64,000 nt of DNA, taken from the NCBI GenBank assembly GCA_030544235.1, contig CM060475.1:1697920-1761919 (forward strand). Direction: 5' to 3'. Position numbers and translations under genes: made by a program. Below the pieces are notes generated by a model that was not told the DNA's origin, did no database searches, and worked only from the letters and a program-made list of their open reading frames with translations. The stretch comes from Lepturacanthus savala (Eukaryota > Chordata > Actinopteri > Scombriformes > Trichiuridae). Below, one piece after another: positions 13,991 through 26,583 of the stretch (the first letter of the stretch is position 1; every line of letters starts with the position of its first letter).

Positions 13991-15720
13991 AAAGACAGAG
14001 TGAAGTGTGTGGTGTGTGTTTTTTTTTTTCTATATGCACACTAACACACCTGCTCCACCTGAATTGTCAAAGGAAACTAGACACTTTTCTTCTTGATGCA
14101 GGTAAACACACACACAAACACACAAACGCACACACATAAACCCAATAAACTCTTCCCGTGAAGCGCCCTCCGTCTCGCTCGTACACACACATGCATACAC
14201 CAATGAAAATTATTGATGTGCTCTCTTATAAAACAGTGGCTGCTCCCTAAAGTATTCCTGGCAACATCACAGGCTGAAAATAGCTGCCGACCCAAATAAC
14301 TACCCCCGCCGGAACGGAGAAGGAGCCAGACCACAGCCACTGGCGACTGGCTTTGCTAATTGGCATCATTTTACAATGAAATAATATCTGGGGCGACAGA
14401 CTGAATAACACATAGCAGTAAACTGGGAGAGCGGGAGGATGTGGCGGAGCCACACACAAAAAACAAAAAAAAAAACGCTCCCAGAGACGAGCGGGGAGTG
14501 ATGGGGAGGCGGGGAGGGGGGACGGGGATGCCTTCGCTGTTGTTAGCATAAGTTAACAAATTGTTTTCCCTGAAAATGCGCACGGGGGAATTGGGTAGTG
14601 AAACATTTATATATGATGACACCATCGGTTTAGTTACAAGATGGGAAAAACATCTGCAGTGGGGGGTTCTTAAATGTTTTAAAGTGAAACTGGCGTTTGA
14701 TACGACTTGTACCAAGGAGCCCCATAAGGATAGAGTGCATTTATTGATTTCTACCTTAAAGAATCACCACATATATCAACGCAAAAATCAAATTTTTGAC
14801 TTGGTTTTAGGACAAAAATGCCATTTTAAGACTAATTTATAGACGATAGGTACTAAGTAGCACAGATTTGGCTATACTTTATGTTCAAATACTCTTTTCA
14901 GGAAAAAAAAAAAGAGAACGATAAAGAGAGAAAAAGAAATAGTGCTGCATTCACACACATCCAGCTTGCAACTCTAAGGAATGAAAACTCCACACACACA
15001 TGCAGCTGATAATGAATGCCTGTTGGTATCAATGCATAAATTTGTTGTTTGTCTGTAAAAACAGAGGAGTGTCTGTGTGTCTGTGGCTCGTGTATCTCTC
15101 TGACTGTTGCTAGCACATGACAGGATGGTCGTGTATATCTTTTTTTGTGGAACTTTTTGATGGATATTCAAAACATTATTAGCATTAAAAGTTAAAATCC
15201 CATCGACTCATGTATCACAGAGCTATCGCAGCAATTTAGTTACAGTGGAAAGCTCCGTATCACAGCGCTGCTTCCCAGCGCTTTAGTTACAATTCAAAGC
15301 TTTAGTGTCCCATTTCTTCTCGACCAATCATGCAGTCAATATAACGAACTGAACGACCCTCAGTAAATCCCAGCACTATCGGCCTATCAACACAATAGCC
15401 AAACAAGAAAAATCTACTTAAGCTTCCACTTTTCTACACGAATACATACTTTCTACAAGCACTGCACTAGTATTGTAAATCATGTAGGCAAATCTGAAAG
15501 TGTTCCAAGAGTTTTACATTCCTATAACATCCCTGGAACATTCATTCCAACTTTCCACATGGTAACCCTCCGAGAACCAAAATCAAATATTCCCAACTTT
15601 TCTAGCTCGGAGTTTGACTCGATTTTAGGACCAAAAAGAACATTTTGAGGCTTATTTATAGACATGAATTACTTAATAGCATGACATTACCAGGCTCTAT
15701 CTCCAAATGCTCTTTTGGGA
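13991..15720. repeat. Intronic stretch with two small duplications
   Basis: A segment of about 105 bases at 14798-14903 (GACTTGGTTTTAGGAC... to CTCTTTTCAGGA) recurs diverged at 15616-15720 (GACTCGATTTTAGGAC... to CTCTTTTGGGA), same orientation, 818 bases apart. At 15212-15300 two adjacent ~45-base units share GTATCACAG.GCT and TTTAGTTACA. The rest is AT-rich with CA tracts (14100-14135). No gene. Confidence 0.6.
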
Positions 15721-17729
15721 ACAACAGCAAACAATCTTTGCATCCAGCCATGTTTGAAACGGGCCATTGCCTTTTGAAAATGGGCTCTGCACTTTTGTCA
15801 GCCCACAAGATACCACCCAAACAAAACATTAAAAAAAAGTCGTGCCAAAACCCAGCGGCGCACAAACCGCAGCTCACACGCTCACTTGAAGAGAGTGGGA
15901 GGGAAGACATAAACACCGATGCCTTTTGGCAGCCAATTCTTAATTAGCACCAGGAGATTCATCTAATCAAAGGGTTGCCAGCCCATCATTAAGGCTAAAA
16001 CACACACTTGCTCTCCTCACATACCAGAACAGAACAATGGGAAACAGAGGTGCGCTGTCACGCTGATGAATGGTTCTTCCCACAGGTCTCATTAAATCAC
16101 AGAAGGGCACTTCCCGGACCATTCGGAGAGTTAAGCAGACTGCGAGAGTCTCCCGGCTCCTCCTCTTGTCTGTCTACTTTGACACTTACGCGGCCGCTTT
16201 CCTTTCCAAGGGTGGCACGTCAAATATGATATTTTTCACAATGAAAAACTGCGCTCTCAAGCCTTTGACATGTATCCCGATTTGAGTTGAATCTGCCGGC
16301 TTTTGAGGATGCGAGTTCGACAATTTATCCCCTGCAGGGGCCTTGGAATGACTTGCACAGCTACATGACCCAGCTGGATGGAGCTGCCGGTGTCTTTAGG
16401 GTCATTTGGGACCCGGTTTAATCTTCCAGTGAATTTACCATCAGCTGAGTCCTCCACCCCCTGGTTTTATTCTTTTATTCAGGGCCAAAACAGGTGGGAC
16501 GGAGTGAGATTTGAGGCAAAAGTGTCATCTCCAAACCTAATTCTTGTCTGTGTAATGTTATTAGAGGAAAGAGGCGAGTGCGACGGGAACAAAGTGGGAT
16601 GAAAAATGGAAAGCAGGGATCTTCACTGCAGCTTTGGAGCAGGTGGAAAAACACCACCAGCTTTGCATGTTGGACAAGCAGAGCTGCGTGCTGAGGCCTG
16701 CATGCAAACAACACACACAGACAAGATTGCAAACACACTTTCTTCCAAAACTGCTGGCGCTTATATAACAGCTAAAAGTCAAGCGCACGCTCCTCCTTAG
16801 ACCTGACATTGTTACATCTTTCCCGGAGTCTTTGAGACGCCCTGAATGCCACCTTGAGACAAGATCCTTTTAAAAGACGTCTCTCCTTAAAAAAAGTCAA
16901 TGGCCGCTTCAGCTGTGATCTTCACCAACGCCTGTCCTGCTTTATAAACTATCCAACCCGGGCTCCGGAGCATGGCGCGTCCTTGCGGCTGTCACCACCG
17001 AGAGCTTAGGGCCGTGATTGATGACTGGCTTCGGATGACAACAACAAGCAGCGGTGTTTACTCAGGGCAAATTGCCCTTGTCTCTCTATCCCTCCCCTTC
17101 ATCTCTTTCTCTCTTTCTCTCTCTCTTTCGCGATCTTTGGAGAGAGATGGTCCACATGGCTGGATCTCTGGTTTCTCTGGAAGGGAGAGGAGTGTCCCTT
17201 GGGGTGGGATTAGCCTCCCAGACTGACAGCTAAACAAACAAATAGGCCAAAGCCGGTCTTCCCATTTGCCAAGGCTGCCTAGCAACAGGTAGCGGTAAGA
17301 CGGGATGCGTCACTTGCTATGTCACAGCCGGCGACGCCTGTGAAATACCTCCACATGATGTGGATGCACGGCTGTTATCGGGAGCGGGTTGGATTCCCAA
17401 ATATGCAAGCGGGTTTGGGAATCATACAAGGGAGGTAACCACGACAACCATAGATGAATGGAACCATTATTGGCTTCAAGGTCGTTTTTTTGTGCAGCAA
17501 TTTGCAATGGGCGACGCAGATGGCGATGATACATCTATAAAGAATACAAGTTCTCATTAAAGGACAATTAACCACAAAAACATGTCCACAGGTGCAAAAC
17601 TTAAAGATTTCATATCTTTTCCTGGGTTCTTTTTGAAGATTTGATGTTACTAACATATATTTGGGGCTTTTAAGAAAATAATGATCAAAATAGTTTTTCA
17701 GCGTCTGTCTGGAGCTCATTAATATTCAG
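15721..17729. other. Intronic stretch, mostly single-copy
   Basis: No gene and no large repeat recognised. 16310-16470 (CCCCTGCAGGGGCC palindrome, then CATGACCCAGCTGGATGGAG) and 16800-17060 are balanced, non-repetitive and plausible conserved blocks. 17100-17130 is a TCTC-rich tract. Confidence 0.35.
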
Positions 17730-17850
17730 TAGCATGCACTTTTTGAAGGGCAGGGGCAAAAAGGGAAAAAAAGGCACATATAGTGTGCTGAAGAGGGCAT
17801 TTTAGCATGCTATTTAGCACCAAGAGGGCACCTAAGCATGAATTTTGTCT
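17730..17850 (+). repeat. Family C VNTR element, short copy
   Basis: It has the leader AGTAGCATGCACTTTTTGAA, then GGGCAGGGGCAAAAAGGGAA, then GGCACATATAGTGTG, followed by only two units (GAGGGCATTTTAGCATGC and AAGAGGGCACCTAAGCATG). The leader also matches 49490-49560. Confidence 0.8.
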
Positions 17851-18939
17851 TCCAATTGATTGGATTGATTGATTGGCTGATTTGTACAGCTGTGACTATA
17901 GAGGCTGACTGCCTAGTTGTGACATCACAACTTCACTGGCACCCTGACAGCTTGTTTTAAGGGACAGTTTTGAAATGTGTGTGCGTTTCTGTGTGGAACT
18001 GATATTTTTGGATGGGACATCATTTATAGAACACTGAGACCTTCTCATAATCAGAAAGAAAATCTCCCTTTTCTATGATATGGGACCTTTGAAAGGAATA
18101 GTTCTTCCAAATAAAAAATTACTGCATGAACAGTTCAGATTGCAACAATGTCAGATGTGTTCAGCGTGAGAAGGCCTTTGTGCCAAATTGTGATTGCATA
18201 ACCCCCCACCCTCCATACTTTCTGCAGAGACTTTAAGTCGGGGGGTTAGAGCAGGGCACATCAAACAAGGCAGCTGTCTTTTCAGACATTTGTCAGAGAG
18301 AGAGAGAGAGAAAATCGTTGGTGATTCCAAGTCTCCTCTTCCTTTTTTTTCCCTTCCCCGCGGTTGCCAAGCCGGATGGCAGCAGCCGAGCATGTCGGAT
18401 CACTGTAAGGTGCTGTAACGGCTTCCCGATTTCGCCTCAAATGATGTGAAAGTCATTGCCAAGCCATGTGTGCTGGTGTGAGGCGAAAAAAATTACTGGC
18501 TCCTCTTCTCACTGTTAATCAAACCTGGGGTGGCAGAGCGTTTCGCAGACGGAAGCCATACATAAAGATGTGCTTGTTCGCCGCCCTCCCCCCTCCTCCT
18601 CCTCCCTCCATCCTCCCCCCCCCTCTCTCTCTCTCTTGCCAGAGTGTCAGACAAATGAATACTTCCTCCGCCGTCCGCTCTTTCATCAGCGCTTCCCACC
18701 TTTTCATCAACGCCCATAAAGCAGTAGCAGGCACCTATCACTGGCAATCGCCTCTCAGCTGCCTGAGTGATGAGACAGAGGTGGCAGGGTTCACTAAGCG
18801 CTCTTATGGCGGAATGGATGTTACTGGGTCAGGGGGTCGCTCGCACATCTCATTACACAGCGTACACACGGACCTGTGCACCTGCATGTGAGGGGACCCG
18901 GGCATCATATACACACCATGGCAAAGCCATTTTAAAATG
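17851..18939. other. Intronic stretch without recognised gene
   Basis: 17870-18130 is AT-rich. 18297-18312 is an AG tract. 18570-18635 is a CCT/CTCT-rich tract. 18640-18900 is balanced single-copy sequence. The overlapping 60-140-residue ORFs match nothing recognisable and two strands overlap each other. Confidence 0.4.
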
Positions 18940-19640
18940 TGTTGCAGATACCTGTAATTAGGTTTTTCCTGGTCAAAAAGAACAATATTTCTTCTTTTTC
19001 CATTCATGTGTATGGGGTTTGCCATCACAGATATCTACAATTCACTTCCAGTTATACGCTATGAAAAGTAGGGATATCTGTAACTGAATTAGAAATAGTA
19101 GTAGTTCCAGTTTGAGATTTGTTTAATTGACCACAATTAAAGATATCTGCATGTGCCTTTTCAGATTATCTTAAATTAAGTTTGGATTGGGTAAAATAAT
19201 GTTGTAAATATCTATATCTGGAGTTATGACTAGTCAAAATGTAATTATAGATCTATACTATCAAGTTACAGATATGATGAACTGAATTTTGATTAGAGAT
19301 ATCTGAAATGTAATTCGTTCCGCCCAGTCAGAATGTAATTACAGATATCTTAAATTACACTTTTGATAATACTGTTGATAAAATGACGTTGCTGAAATTC
19401 CACTTCCAGTTTTAGAGAATAAGCTAATAGAGAAATATCACGCATGATGTTTTAGATATCTACAACTTTCATTATGCTTAATCAAAACTGAATTACTGAT
19501 ATCTTTAAGATGTGTGACAGTTTGACTGAGATTTCAATGACGTCATTGCGGATATCTGAAATCCTATTGTGCCTATAGTCACAACTGAATTTGATATCTC
19601 TTTATGTCATCAACTAGTCAATGAATGACAGATGCAACTA
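18940..19640. repeat. Family D degenerate array of palindromic GATATC units
   Basis: About eleven GATATC or near-GATATC words occur at about 40-70-base spacing (19030, 19072, 19142, 19307, 19344, 19456, 19497, 19551 and others). Between them are recurring pieces such as ACTAGTCAAAATGTAATTA and CTGAATTTTGA. The unit is roughly palindromic and AT-rich, and the array is highly diverged. A single unit recurs at 58685-58735. Confidence 0.7.
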
Positions 19641-21189
19641 TTTAAAATGTCTCACCATATCCTCACCCTGTATGATACAGACATGCAGAAACCAGTGCAT
19701 GTGCAGATGCATGCATGCATATAGATAAATAAATAGAGACTACTGCAAGAAAAGCAGCCAGCACTGTCTTGTTAACATAACTGCTGCTGCTAAGGAGCCA
19801 AATTGAGTTTTTCCTGCTACAGCTCATTTATCTGTTTCTGCTAATTGGATGAACTCATCGCTCTGTTTATTCTCTCATAAACAGGCCTCGTTCCTTAGAA
19901 TCGATGAGTAATAACTTTGTGTGCTTTAAAAAGCGGCGCCGGCAGAAGATGCCGCCACACAAACGCCTCCCTTTCACGGCCCCGGAGCCGTGTCGCGGAG
20001 CCGTGTCAAATAGATCCTGCACAGCATCCATCTTCGAGATCTTCGGGGGGGCGAGGCAGAGCGAACGCCGCGAGAAATCAATTTCCACGTCGGACATCTG
20101 AGCGTCATGAGGTAGCACGGCCTCGTCGGGATACTTCAAGGATGTGAAATGAACCGCCATGATAAAAAAAAAGAAGAGCGGCGGTGTATTGTATGGCTAA
20201 TTAAAAGTGACTTCAGAGTCCAACTGGGGAGGAGACCACACTCGCCGCCATGTTTCAGAAGGTTTTCCTGCCAAACTAAAAAGGGAATTAACTCCGTTTT
20301 TACTTTGGACGGCGTTCAAACTTGATTTCGGGAGCCTGGTACAGTCGATGCGACATTTTAATAAAACCACAGGCGCTCAATCCGAGACGCTACCCCCGGA
20401 GCTCTTTTTGAGACAAACAAGATTAAGTCCCAGTTTGTCCTTTCCTCCTCCTCCTCCTCCTCCTGCTCGTGGAATACTCAACTGTGGCCGTTACAGGATT
20501 GATTTAATTTTAATTTGCATAAAATTACACCAAAAAAAAGAAAAAAAGGTTATGGAGGAACATGTGAGGTGTGCTTTTTGTAAACCTAGGATGGTGTAGG
20601 TGTGATTCAGATAAAATCTCACTCTTACCTGGCTGCAAAGCTGTGTTCTAACAGTGTGTGTGTGTGTGTGACGTACGCAACCTGAGCTAACGCAACAGCC
20701 CTGCAGAGATCAAAAATCCATACTGTGCTAATTCTATAAGAGGAAAAAAAAGGGGGTGGGGGGTGTGTGTGTGAAAAGGGAACGAGGGATGGAGGAAGAC
20801 GGAAGACAGGAAGGAGGGGGCCGGTTGGCTGCGATCCCCAGCTCGCCTGCTGTGTGTGAGAAAGCAGCTGTGGCCTACTGAGGATTACATAACACCCTGA
20901 GACACATACTGCCGTGCACACACACACACACACACACTCACGCAATCACCAATCACACACGGCCGCGTATGGATTTTGTGCCCGTTGGTTCTCATATTCA
21001 TCTTCATTTGCAATAATATCGTGATATAATAAAACGCGATTTTCTAACCATTAGCCCTCGAGGCGCCGCTGTCGTCTTCAGCCGACAAGAAGAATAAAAC
21101 GGAAGATTTTATCAAATAGGATGTCAAATGTACCATTTTGTCTAATTAGATATTGTCTAACAGACGTTTTTTTAGGAAATATAAGAAAA
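19641..21189. other. Intronic stretch with conserved-element-like block
   Basis: 19735-19900 (ACTGCTGCTGCTAAGGAGCC, TTTCTGCTAATTGGATGAAC, CTCATAAACAGG) is non-repetitive and compositionally like a conserved enhancer. 19900-20160 is GC-rich and single-copy. 20440-20470 is CTC-rich. CA/GT tracts lie at 20655-20672 and 20915-20938. No gene. Confidence 0.4.
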
Positions 21190-21727
21190 AAGTTAGTCTC
21201 AGGATAGTTTGATGCTATGTAAGTCAATGAGACTCCATTAGGATTTTCCATATTTGCATATTGTTGCCATATGGCCACAAATCTATTTTAGCATATTATA
21301 AAAAAAAAAGAAATGTAATAAATTCAGGTTTAATTTTTCTCTTTGGTAAAAATTTCAACCTTCAGTTGTGACACAGTGATGCTCACGTGTAGAAAGTCCA
21401 CGAGCAAACAGGAAATCCTGGTCATGTGACCTCACAAATTGTATGTCCTTCAAAATAAAAGCCTCCTTTTCACACCTAACTGTAAAACCATAGATTTATA
21501 TCACAACTGTTTGGGAAGAATTAAGATAAAGTAATTGTCTCCATATGACAAGTTGGTTCCCGCCCTTTTACGTCTTAATATGCAAATTAGATAAATTTTT
21601 TAGTAAAATTAGTAAATTTTATCCTTAATATTTCTCTAATTTACAGAAAGTCTCCATCTCTTGTCACTTTTAAGTTATAGCCTTTTGAAATTAAGACGTC
21701 AAAATCGAACGTTTTAGAAAAAAAGGG
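21190..21727 (-). mobile_element. Family B element, truncated copy
   Basis: The reverse complement matches 6500-6970: TACAGAAAGTCTCCATCTCT, GGTCATGTGACCTCAC, ATGTCCTTCAAAATAAAAGC, AATATGCAAATTAGAT and ATTAAGACGTCAAAATCGAA are all present. The CRE position reads TTTTACGTCTTAATATGC, so that site has decayed. Confidence 0.8.
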
Positions 21728-21735
21728 TTAAGACC

Positions 21736-21810
21736 ATGAAAAGTCACACAACACTGGACTGATAGTTGCTGGCAATGGGCCTCTATACACCTATGTAGAT
21801 TGTAGTAAAG
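21736..21810 (+). mobile_element. MITE family A, internal-deletion remnant
   Basis: CCATGAAAAGTCACAC is joined directly to ACACTGGACTGATAGTTGCT, GGCAATGGGCCTCTATACAC and CTATGTAGAT. The landmarks are in the correct order, but about 200 internal bases are missing. Confidence 0.75.
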
Positions 21811-22564
21811 TTTGCCCTTTTTCTTTTATTTTTACCTCACTTCCTTCCTTCTCCTTTCCTCAGCACTGATTGGCTCATTTCACTCCTTCGTCCTGATTGA
21901 ATTCACCTGTTCACTCACTAAATATATCTAATATCGTGTCATATTTGTGTGCATCATATTTAAATCAGGGGTCAAAGGGGTCACCAAGCCGCCCTGAACA
22001 CAACTTCCCCAGTTTCTAGTCTGTAGATACCCCCCTCCCCTCTCTCTCTCTTTCTCAGAGGCTTCAGCCAATAAAAAAACGACTCCATATGCATCTCTTC
22101 TTCTCTGACTGTATCATGCGTGTGCTCCTCTTCGAGCCCACCGGACTGTGAAATGTGAAACCCTGCAGCGGGCGGGGGGGGGGGGATGTGCGTGCGAGGC
22201 AACTTCCCGCACCTCTACGCCCGTCGCCCCCAGACGGAGCCGCCATCACCGCCGCCACCGCCGCCTGGGAGCTGTGGCGTGCGTGCTATAGAATCACAAG
22301 CAAGATGTGGATGTAAGTGGATGCATCTGGGCCTGCTGCTCCTGCCACATTTAGAAACTACGTACAATCTGTCCACATCCAGATACGCTACAGCATCCCC
22401 TGAATGCACCGTGCAGCATAACACACATTTCACTTGGGTGCATCAGCCACTCAGTCTATATATATGTGTGTGTGTGTCTCTGTGGGATAATATACAGCAG
22501 TTTTTCCTGCTTTTACTACTTATATGTATGTTTGGGCAAAAGGAACGTTTCTAAGTCTATACAC
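21811..22564. other. Intronic stretch without recognised gene
   Basis: CT-rich sequence at 21820-21870 and 22030-22060, a GCC-repeat-like tract at 22235-22265, and a short GT tract at 22463-22480. 22280-22440 is single-copy. Confidence 0.4.
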
Positions 22565-22862
22565 TGACAAAACAGAGATGACATAAGACAGTAAAATATC
22601 TTGTTTTTGGTACAGTTAGTCCAATATTTAGTAAAATATCCTTTCCATTCGCTTGAATTTGGTCCATTTATCTTAAAACAAGATTGAATCGTTTGACCTT
22701 TTATCTTAATGTTGTATTTCTTTCGTATTTCTTATTATCACACTTTGGACTTTTGGAGAAAAAAACGTGAAATAAGCTAAATTATCTGCAAATTCAAGAT
22801 AATTCTACTTAATATTTTCTAATGGCCTTTTTCCCCTGATAAGATTGAACTTTTTGCAGTGC
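22565..22862. repeat. Family H dispersed repeat
   Basis: AT-rich element with TCTTGTTTTTGG, AAAACAAGATTGAATC, GAAATAAGCTAAATTATCTG and a terminal TTTTTGCAGTGCACTG. It resembles a very common fish MITE-like repeat, and parts recur at 10765-10865 and in family E. Confidence 0.55.
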
Positions 22863-22989
22863 ACTGATGGATATTTAGCTTTTTAAGCAGCAGGTGAAGT
22901 TATCTCCTGCTTTACAAACCATTTACAAAACAAAAACTTGAATATTTTATCCCTTGAGGCCTGAAAGATGCTCCCTGACTGGTCTTTTA

Positions 22990-23070
22990 TCTCACTCTTT
23001 ACAGTCATCCAGTGGGCCGGATCGGACTATGTAGCGGCCCGGGCCACATGTTTGACACCCCTGGTTTAGA
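22990..23070 (+). repeat. hAT-like terminal fragment
   Basis: GGGCCGGATCGGACTATGTA, GCGGCCCGGGCCACATG and TTTGACACCCCTGGTTTA are the recognisable end of a common vertebrate hAT-related repeat. It is only a fragment. Confidence 0.5.
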
Positions 23071-23250
23071 GCATTTATTTGCAGAACATGACAAATAGTC
23101 AAAATATCAAAAAAAGACATTGTTTTCAGACCTGAAACCAGATCAAATTCACATCAAAACAACATAATGCTAATCTTTACATGTAAGAAGAGTTCAGAAA
23201 TCCATATTTGATGCAATAACCCTTATTTTTAACTGTTTTTAGTGGTTTCT
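23068..23250 (+). repeat. Family I dispersed repeat
   Basis: GCATTTATTTGCAGAACATG, AGATCAAATTCA, TAATGCTAATCTTTACA, AGAGTTCAGAAATCCATATT and GATGCAATAACC are matched in order by 58778-58920, same orientation. Confidence 0.75.
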
Positions 23251-24169
23251 TATATTTCTTTCCAGAGCTGTATGTGTTGGAGGCTATGGAGTGCGTCCTG
23301 AGGTCAATGACAGGCGGCCATTTGCAGTGTCCCGTTACATCCCCGTCAGGGTCAAGTGCTGCGGGTGAGGGCACGTCATCGCGACAGTTGAGAAATCTAT
23401 CACATCAGGCTGAAATCCAATCCAGATGTTTTGCCTTTTTTCTTTTTTTTTGAATCGCTCCAATTATGGCCGATAAACCTTCGAGCCAAACGAAGCTTTT
23501 ATCGGAGCGGACGGCGCAAATTGCGAGCCAAGATAACGAGGCTTTCTGTTGGTATAAAAGATGCGAAACGTCACGCGCGTGTGCTTTTTTGCTTTCGGGT
23601 TTTTCGGCAAACAACGGGCCGGTTCTGCCCAAATCCGGATCAGTCCGGCTGTTTGACTGTACTAGCACAGGGGATTTGGAAGCAAACAAACGCGTTCAAA
23701 CCAGAGAAATTAGCAGGTAATAAATAAAAGTAGCTGATTTTGGGGATATTAGAAGTTGCAGGATGTAATAATGGGATAAACGGCAGCTTCAAACATACCA
23801 TCTGCAGACCTCCAGTAACACTTTCCTCCTCTTTTTTTCTTTCCTTCTTCTTTTCTGCTCCCCATCCCCCTATAAGCGGCTGAATCATGCCTCACAGACA
23901 CCAACAGGGGACACAGTCATCATTCTTGCCATCGCATCTCAGGGAGCCATTTAGGGGGGGCCGACAACAACGGCCTCCTATCTCGCCATCAGACCCCATA
24001 AAAGCATCAAATTCTAAATTGTGCCCGGAATACAGAGGGGATCGCTCAGACCGCCGGGGTTCTGGGGGGGCTGGAGACCAGGCGTTTAAGGCGCGCCACA
24101 ACTCATAATTCCTGTATTCAGGCGGGTGACTCAGTGGCATCTTTGTGTCTTATTCTTATAGATAATGTT
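23251..24169. other. Intronic stretch, mostly single-copy
   Basis: No gene. 23450-23720 contains ORFs on both strands that overlap each other and match nothing known. 23880-24110 is balanced and non-repetitive. Nothing else recognised. Confidence 0.35.
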
Positions 24170-24700
24170 GTTAAAATCCTAAAGTTCCCGATACAGGGGC
24201 AGCATTGACTTTTATTCATATATTACATGGAAAAAACCTCAGCTACAACACTGAAGTATTTTTATCTGTAGTAAAACTCAATGTGTATATATATCATCAA
24301 TACAATAAGAAAATAGCTTAATATATCAGTAGTAGAGCTGCTTCAGGTAATTAAGGTTTGTGTGATTATTTCAGTAGATCCTCAGTGTGATTCTATGATT
24401 TAATGAACAAATAATTGACCTTTGAACTCGTATCTTATTAATCAATTAACTTTGCATTGCGGATAATTCGGCTTATTTTAAGTTTTTTGTTACTTTTATC
24501 CAGATTTGTCTTGTTTTAAGTAAATATGTTTGCAGTAAAACTTAATGTAATATTCTAACTATATTTGCTGCTCTTCTTCTTCTACACTTCTGTAGTCACC
24601 TCACATGTTGTAGATTTCTTTTGATAGCAGGTTTACGTATATAACCTTTGTGGTTGTAGAGATATTCCATATTTATTATCATTTATCCTGGGGCTTAATG
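24170..24700 (+). repeat. Family E dispersed repeat, copy 1
   Basis: It matches 33168-33720 over about 500 bases in order: GACTTTTATTCAT, CAGCTACAACACT, ATATCATCAATA, GATCCTCAGTGTGATT, TTAACTTTGCATTGC, CTAACCTTTGTGG-type sequence and GAGATATTCCATATTTATTA. The copies are diverged with several indels. Non-coding. Confidence 0.75.
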
Positions 24701-25996
24701 GTGGTTAAAGGTGCTGCAAACATCTGTTTTCACAATAGTTTTTTTTTTCTGCAAAATAAGACGAACCACGTGTGAAAATGTCACTTTTATCAGCAGCGTA
24801 GCAGAAACCCACGACGCGCAGCTTCAATCTTTCGTTCCAAAATGGACGTTTGTCTCTGTGAGAACGATCCGCGGAAACCTGACGTTTCCCTTTACTCTCC
24901 ACAGATATAAAAAAAGAAGCTTTTCCAGCCTCTTCACCTTAACACACACACACACACACACACGTGCGAGCGGCCCCTTCTTCCATTTGCATCAGGTATT
25001 GATTCGGATACGCTGGGGCTTGTGGGTGAGGGAAAAAAAAAAAGACCAGGAGAGACGCTTGAATGCTGCATATGGTGCACGTAGGCCCGTGCAATTTAAA
25101 AAAAAAACACACACACACTGACAGCGAAGGCAGGGAGTTGGAGACTTGTTATGAGAAGATGCGTCGGTGGCTAACAGTAGGATGCCAATTAGGCTGCTTG
25201 GCCACGACGAATTGGATCCGGCGGTCACGCACCGGTTTCTCTCTCCATTTCTACCCCCCTGTCAGCCACCCCCCCCCTCCTCCTCCTCCTCCTCCTCTCC
25301 CTTTGCATGGAGCAGAGATGTGGGGAGGAAAAAAAAAAGCTGAAGCTCCCGTTGCATGAACAATACCGGCATCAAATTTCCATGCAATGATTTTTTTTTT
25401 CCCTTTTTTTTTTTTGCCTGGTCAGTCAAGTGCAGCAGCAGCGGCAGCATCAGTGGTGCAGGGACTACAAAATGTTCCTTATTTGGGTTTAAAAAGATGT
25501 AAAAGTAGTAAAGGGATAATACGATGGCTGTTTTAAGCTTTTTTTGTTGATTTTCTAAATGGATTGGTGGCCCGGGGCACCTTTGCCCTGCAGGTTTTAA
25601 ACGCCTCCCTGCTCCAAACGCACCTGGGGTCGGTGTCAGGCTCCTGCAGAGCTTGATGAGGAGCTGATCGTTTGATCAAGTGCGTTTTTTTTTTTTTTTT
25701 TGGATGAGGAGGAAACATGCGCGTTTCCCTAGGACCGAGAATGAAGGGACATTAAATGATCCAAGACAGCATTTAGCAGCAAAAAACAACACTTTAGTAA
25801 ATGTCAGCCAACACACACACACACATATAGAGGCAGCAAAGGGAGCTATGATAATGGTGTGTGAGGAATATCTAAAGCGTCGGTGCGTCTGCGCTCTCAT
25901 CCATCACCATGTGGCCGGCGTGGATTCTCCGTTTCTCCATATTTCAACCCACTGAACTTGGATGGAAGTGTGTGTGTGTGTGTGTGTGTGCGTGTG

Positions 25997-26029
<33 letters not shown>

Positions 26030-26583
26030 AAGCCGAGCATGCAGCAGATGATTCTTTTCCTGCACGCTGCTTTCTCTCTTTTTTTTTCTTCCTTCTCTCC
26101 ACCAATGCATTTAAATACGCTACAAGACAGACATGTTGGATATCTATAATGAATAAGAGAGGAGACTTGTCTCTCCATGAAAACTCGGTAATCTGAGGGA
26201 TGCAGATGTATTATTCACGACCAATTCTGTCTTTATAACGCGGGGAGGGGGGGGTCCGCGTCTTCATCTTCCCAAATCTGATTTGACAGCTTTATTACGC
26301 GCCGCGGAGCGCGCCTTATATCCACTTTTCCATCTCACAGGGACAAAAATTTGTCAAGATACACGAGTGATAGAGGTTCATCTGTAAAGTGACCTACACA
26401 CATCCACGCTTTGGGGAAAGAAGAAGAAGAGGATGAGGAAAAGTTGACGCCTGCATCCCCCCCCCTCCAGTGAGCGCGCGTGTGATCAGTCACAACCCCA
26501 TCAGCGGCGATCGGAGGAGAAAAAAAAAGAAGCTGGATTTTTACGGGAAAAGTTGAGACGTTTTATTTATTTATTTATTTTAC
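24701..26583. other. Intron 1, exon 1-proximal part
   Basis: CA/GT tracts occur at 24942-24963, 25808-25825 and 25968-26018. 25268-25302 is CTC-rich. Several A/T homopolymers are present. 26180-26580 becomes GC-rich and CpG-rich (CGCGCCGCGGAGCGCGCC at about 26299-26316) and joins the promoter CpG-rich zone. TTTATTTATTTATTTTACC precedes the exon on the plus strand, i.e. just inside the intron donor. Confidence 0.45.
25968..26029. repeat. (GT)n-(AG)n microsatellite
   Basis: About 50 bases of GT with a few CG interruptions, followed by about 11 bases of AG. Confidence 0.95.

Noticed and set aside
23431..23727. 98-residue ORF starting MPFFFFFESLQLWPINLRAK
   Set aside because: Competing ORFs occupy the other frame and the other strand, and it matches no known protein. 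Probably chance in single-copy intron.
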